From: Kordia algicida OT-1
GTDB taxonomy: Bacteria > Bacteroidota > Bacteroidia > Flavobacteriales > Flavobacteriaceae
Reading direction: 5' to 3'
NCBI RefSeq assembly: GCF_000154725.1
Contig: NZ_DS544873.1
Span: 553,569 to 617,568, forward strand
DNA: 64,000 nucleotides
Each line of letters opens with the position of its first letter. Position 1 is the stretch's first letter. The position numbers and the translations under genes were made by a program. Shown here one piece after another: positions 61,629 to 64,000 of the stretch. The notes beneath the pieces were generated by a model that saw nothing but the letters and a program-made list of their open reading frames with translations, was not told the DNA's origin and ran no database searches.

Positions 61629-62159
61629 ATGAAAAAAATTATTTTAGCAGCTGTAGCTGTTTTTGGATTCGCTTTCGCGGCAAACGCACAAGACGGTGAC
61701 AAAGCAACAGGGCAAACAGCAAAAGGAAAGTGGTTAATTGAAGCTAACACAGGAAATGCTGTATTAGGAACTACTGGAATCTACTTTACTTCAGTTGATG
61801 GAGAATCTACTTTTAACATTGGTTTAGATGGTGGATACTTCGTAATGGACGATTTAGCTATTAAAGCTGGTCTTGGTTACGGATCTAACTCTGCAGCTGA
61901 TACGAATATCTTTTCGTACCGTTTAGGAGCTAAGTATTATGTAAAAAGCATGATTCCTGTAACACTTGACTTAACTGGATCTTCTATTAAAGATGCTCAA
62001 GAAAACCCAATGTGGTTAGGAATTGGAGCTGGTTACGCTTGGTTTATTGGAAACAATGTTTCTATCGAGCCAGGACTTCGTTACAATGTTTCTTTGAATG
62101 AAGATTTTACTGACGAAGGAGTTTTACAATTCAACGTTGGATTTGCTTTACACTTCTAA
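61629..62159 (+). CDS. Outer-membrane beta-barrel protein, paralogue 1
   Basis: This 176-residue protein has a signal peptide (MKKIILAAVAVFGFAFAANA) and alternating strands of an eight-stranded OmpX/OmpW-like barrel: GKWLIEANTGNAVLG, GLDGGYFVMDDLAIKAGLGY, PMWLGIGAGYAWFIG, and a closing FNVGFALHF ending in Phe. A similar gene of the same length follows at 62335. Strong ribosome-friendly A-rich leader and a good terminator suggest high expression. Function unknown; it may be a structural porin. Confidence 0.85.
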   Translation: MKKIILAAVAVFGFAFAANAQDGDKATGQTAKGKWLIEANTGNAVLGTTGIYFTSVDGESTFNIGLDGGYFVMDDLAIKAGLGYGSNSAADTNIFSYRLGAKYYVKSMIPVTLDLTGSSIKDAQENPMWLGIGAGYAWFIGNNVSIEPGLRYNVSLNEDFTDEGVLQFNVGFALHF

Positions 62160-62187
62160 GAAAGTTTAAACAAACAATAGTATATAC

Positions 62188-62217
62188 AAAAAGAGGAAGC
62201 TTGGCTTCCTCTTTTTT
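62188..62217 (+). terminator. Rho-independent terminator
   Basis: Arms aaaaagaggaagc and gcttcctcttttt enclose a 3-nt loop and run into T. Confidence 0.9.
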
Positions 62218-62334
62218 AGTTTAGAAGGTTTTTTAGTCGCTAAAAACGGATTGAGTCAAAAGAAAATCTGTTTGAACAAAGCATTTTTACTGTATTTCTG
62301 GAGTTTTGTACATCAATAATAAAAATTTATAATA

Positions 62335-62865
62335 ATGAAAAAAATTATTTTAGCTGTAGTAGCTTTGGTTGGTTTTTCGTTTGCCTCACATGCACAAGAC
62401 GACGATACAACTAGAATGCAAACTGCAAAAGGTAAATGGCTAATTGAAGCCAATACAGGAAATGAAACATTAGGAAATACAGGTATTTATTTTTCAAATC
62501 AAGATGGTGAATATATCTATAATGTTGGTTTTGACGGAGGATACTTTATCGCGGATGATTTGGCGCTTAAATTCGGTTTAGGATACGGAGGAGACTCAGA
62601 AACAGACTTAAACGGATTTTCCTATAGAGTAGGAGGTAAATACTATATTGCTAGTAAATTTCCAATAACACTTGATGTTACTGGTGCAAAAATTGACAAT
62701 CAGGATGAAAATCCTTTTTGGTTAGGAATCGGCGGTGGATACGCTTGGTTTATTGGAGATCATATCTCTATTGAACCAGGAGTTCGTTACAATGTATCTT
62801 TAAATGAAGATTTCACAGATAAAGATAGATTTCAGATAAACATCGGATTCGTAGTTTATCTATAA
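62335..62865 (+). CDS. Outer-membrane beta-barrel protein, paralogue 2
   Basis: This 176-residue protein has the same length and plan as the protein at 61629: signal peptide MKKIILAVVALVGFSFASHA, GKWLIEANTGNETLG, GFDGGYFIADDLALKFGLGY, PFWLGIGGGYAWFIG and an end in NIGFVVYL. The two arose by tandem duplication. The last residue is Leu instead of the usual C-terminal Phe of barrel proteins. It has its own terminator at 62900. Confidence 0.85.
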   Translation: MKKIILAVVALVGFSFASHAQDDDTTRMQTAKGKWLIEANTGNETLGNTGIYFSNQDGEYIYNVGFDGGYFIADDLALKFGLGYGGDSETDLNGFSYRVGGKYYIASKFPITLDVTGAKIDNQDENPFWLGIGGGYAWFIGDHISIEPGVRYNVSLNEDFTDKDRFQINIGFVVYL

Positions 62866-62899
62866 AATAAAAATATACATAACAGACAAATGTAAGTTG

Positions 62900-62932
62900 A
62901 AAGTGGAAGCGTAAGGACCTTCCACTTTTTTT
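62900..62932 (+). terminator. Rho-independent terminator
   Basis: Arms aaagtggaag and cttccacttt with a 9-nt loop are followed by a T-run. Confidence 0.9.
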
Positions 62933-63066
62933 ATGACTCATCATATTATAAATAGGGAGCTTTTAAGCTTCTTTTTTTATTAATAAATGATCCACGAAAC
63001 ATTAACATTTCAAACTATTTTAATACTTTCGCAGCTTCATTAACAAAAATTAAAACAGATTAAAAC

Positions 63067-63699
63067 ATGAAAAAATTAGTAGCATGCATTGCATTGGCTT
63101 TTATAAGTCTTTCGCAATTACAAGCGCAAGACAAAGGAACAATTGAAATTGGAGCTATTGGAGGAATCAACTTTGCGACAGTATCTGATATTCAAGGAAA
63201 TGCCGCAAAAACGAGAGTTGCTTTTAACTTTGGTGCTTCTGGAGAATACTATTTCTCAGATCGTTGGGGAATTAAAACAGGACTTATTTATGACTCAAAA
63301 GGTTGGGCAGATGGTTTTGTGGAAAGTTTTAATAATACTGGTGACCCACAAATTTCATCAGCAGATTTTAAATTAAACTACCTAACAATTCCTGTTATGG
63401 CAAACTGGCACTTTGGAAGCACTAGAAAGTGGTATTTAAACTTTGGAGGATATGCAGGTTTTTTACTAAATGCGGAAGAAACAGCGTTTGGAAATGATGT
63501 AAAAGATGGACTTACGAGCACAGATTTTGGTTTGGCACTTGGAATAGGTTACAAATTTCCAATTTCAGACAAAGTAAAATTATGTATTGAATATCAAGAA
63601 CAATTTGGTTTGGTAGATATTTTTGAAAACAATACAGGTGACGCTGTTACCAACAGAAGAAGTAGTTTTAATATTGGCGCCTTGTTCAATTTAGATTAA
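63067..63699 (+). CDS. Outer-membrane beta-barrel protein (porin family, PorT-like)
   Basis: This 210-residue protein has a signal peptide (MKKLVACIALAFISLSQLQA) and a barrel fold of the outer-membrane protein beta-barrel type: EIGAIGGINFATVSD, GASGEYYFSDRWGIKTGLIYD, LTIPVMANWHFGSTRKWYLN, and GLALGIGYKFPISDKVKL. The segment YLTIPVMANW resembles PorT-type family members, which in other Bacteroidota take part in envelope assembly; membership in a particular subfamily is not certain. It is not closely related to the two shorter paralogues upstream. A UUCG-loop terminator follows. Confidence 0.83.
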   Translation: MKKLVACIALAFISLSQLQAQDKGTIEIGAIGGINFATVSDIQGNAAKTRVAFNFGASGEYYFSDRWGIKTGLIYDSKGWADGFVESFNNTGDPQISSADFKLNYLTIPVMANWHFGSTRKWYLNFGGYAGFLLNAEETAFGNDVKDGLTSTDFGLALGIGYKFPISDKVKLCIEYQEQFGLVDIFENNTGDAVTNRRSSFNIGALFNLD

Positions 63700-63721
63700 A
63701 TTTCTTCACATAAAATAATAC

Positions 63722-63747
63722 AAAAGGAAGCTTCGGCTTCTTTTTTT
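63722..63747 (+). terminator. Rho-independent terminator with UUCG loop
   Basis: Stem gaagc / gcttc capped by ttcg, flanked by A and T runs, lies 23 bp after the stop codon. Confidence 0.9.
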
Positions 63748-63784
63748 GTGTTTTGAAATTCGTATTTTTACCAAAACAATAGCC

Positions 63785-64000
63785 ATGAATATCATTATCA
63801 TCAATGGTCCAAACTTAAATCTACTAGGAAAGCGCGAACCAGAAATCTACGGAAGTGCTACGTTTGAAGATTACTTTAAAACGCTTCAAACTGAATTTTC
63901 AGAAGCTACACTAAACTATTATCAGTCAAATGTAGAAGGCGAATTGATTAACAAATTACACGAAGTTGGTTTTGATTATGATGGCATTATCCTAAACGCT
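63785..64000 (+). CDS. aroQ: Type II 3-dehydroquinate dehydratase, N-terminal part (3' end outside window)
   Basis: The first 72 codons of aroQ are present and the frame is open at the window edge. The start MNIIIINGPNLNLLG followed by KREPEIYG is the signature of type II dehydroquinase, with the catalytic Tyr in REPEIYG and the flexible-loop Arg before it; NYYQSNVEGELINKLHE is the next conserved segment. The enzyme makes 3-dehydroshikimate in the shikimate pathway. Its neighbourhood with xerD is common in flavobacteria. Confidence 0.95.
   Translation, partial: MNIIIINGPNLNLLGKREPEIYGSATFEDYFKTLQTEFSEATLNYYQSNVEGELINKLHEVGFDYDGIILNA

Overview
The window is a chromosomal segment of a marine-type member of the Flavobacteriaceae (Bacteroidota). 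Evidence is the AT-rich sequence, flavobacterial promoter words of the form TAnnTTTG, SusC/FecA-type TonB receptors with N-terminal carboxypeptidase-like domains, many two-helix membrane proteins of flavobacterial families, an imelysin cluster, and the order zapA - 6S RNA - rny. A Kordia-like genus would fit, but that is an inference. No tRNA, rRNA, CRISPR array, prophage or intact insertion sequence was seen.

Layout. 0-1.6 kb: 3' end of an OmpA-family gene, an orphan RiPP-type precursor peptide, a possible small MITE, and a YbaB protein. 1.6-6.4 kb: an S9 oligopeptidase, then a cysteine-synthase-fold enzyme beside an alpha-oxoamine synthase, a pair that suggests sulfonolipid (capnine) synthesis. 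6.6-13 kb: a surface metal-uptake cluster (DUF4856 lipoprotein, imelysin, HTTM membrane protein, TonB receptor). 13.4-20.3 kb: the most unusual region, with an ECF sigma factor and a TPR anti-sigma-like protein divergent from a subtilisin lipoprotein and a membrane-anchored TPR-CHAT protease. A 42-bp two-block promoter-like element stands before the subtilisin gene and again after the CHAT gene. 20.4-24.4 kb: sugar epimerase and a GT2 / LAB_N / ArnT-like envelope glycosylation operon. 24.7-33.8 kb: ArsR-DUF6428, a five-gene minus-strand operon (DUF4159, cPP-REC, SPOUT methyltransferase, AI-2E transporter, THUMP-like methyltransferase), rsmE and tsaD.

34-48.5 kb: tamB, pfkA-gap, an N-acetylglucosamine-kinase-like gene, a PadR-HAAS membrane module, a second ECF sigma factor with a small membrane partner, rocD and several small membrane proteins. 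48.6-57 kb: cysteine desulfurase, a glycosyltransferase fused to MORN repeats, a TonB receptor and an M23 peptidase. 57.2-64 kb: coiled-coil protein, zapA, 6S RNA, a tandem array of 84-bp units and a hairpin-rich leader before rny (RNase Y), a 56-residue double-glycine leader peptide too short for routine gene calling, xerD, three outer-membrane beta-barrel genes and the start of aroQ.

Intergenic DNA is rich in repeats: heptamer and octamer tandem arrays (32.7, 43.3, 52.8 kb), a long inverted dispersed repeat shared by 31.5 and 49.9 kb, a 116-bp direct repeat at 31.4/31.75 kb, and the 84-bp array at 58.1 kb. The best candidates for something undescribed are the ECF/subtilisin/CHAT locus with its duplicated promoter element, and the 84-bp array between 6S RNA and RNase Y.
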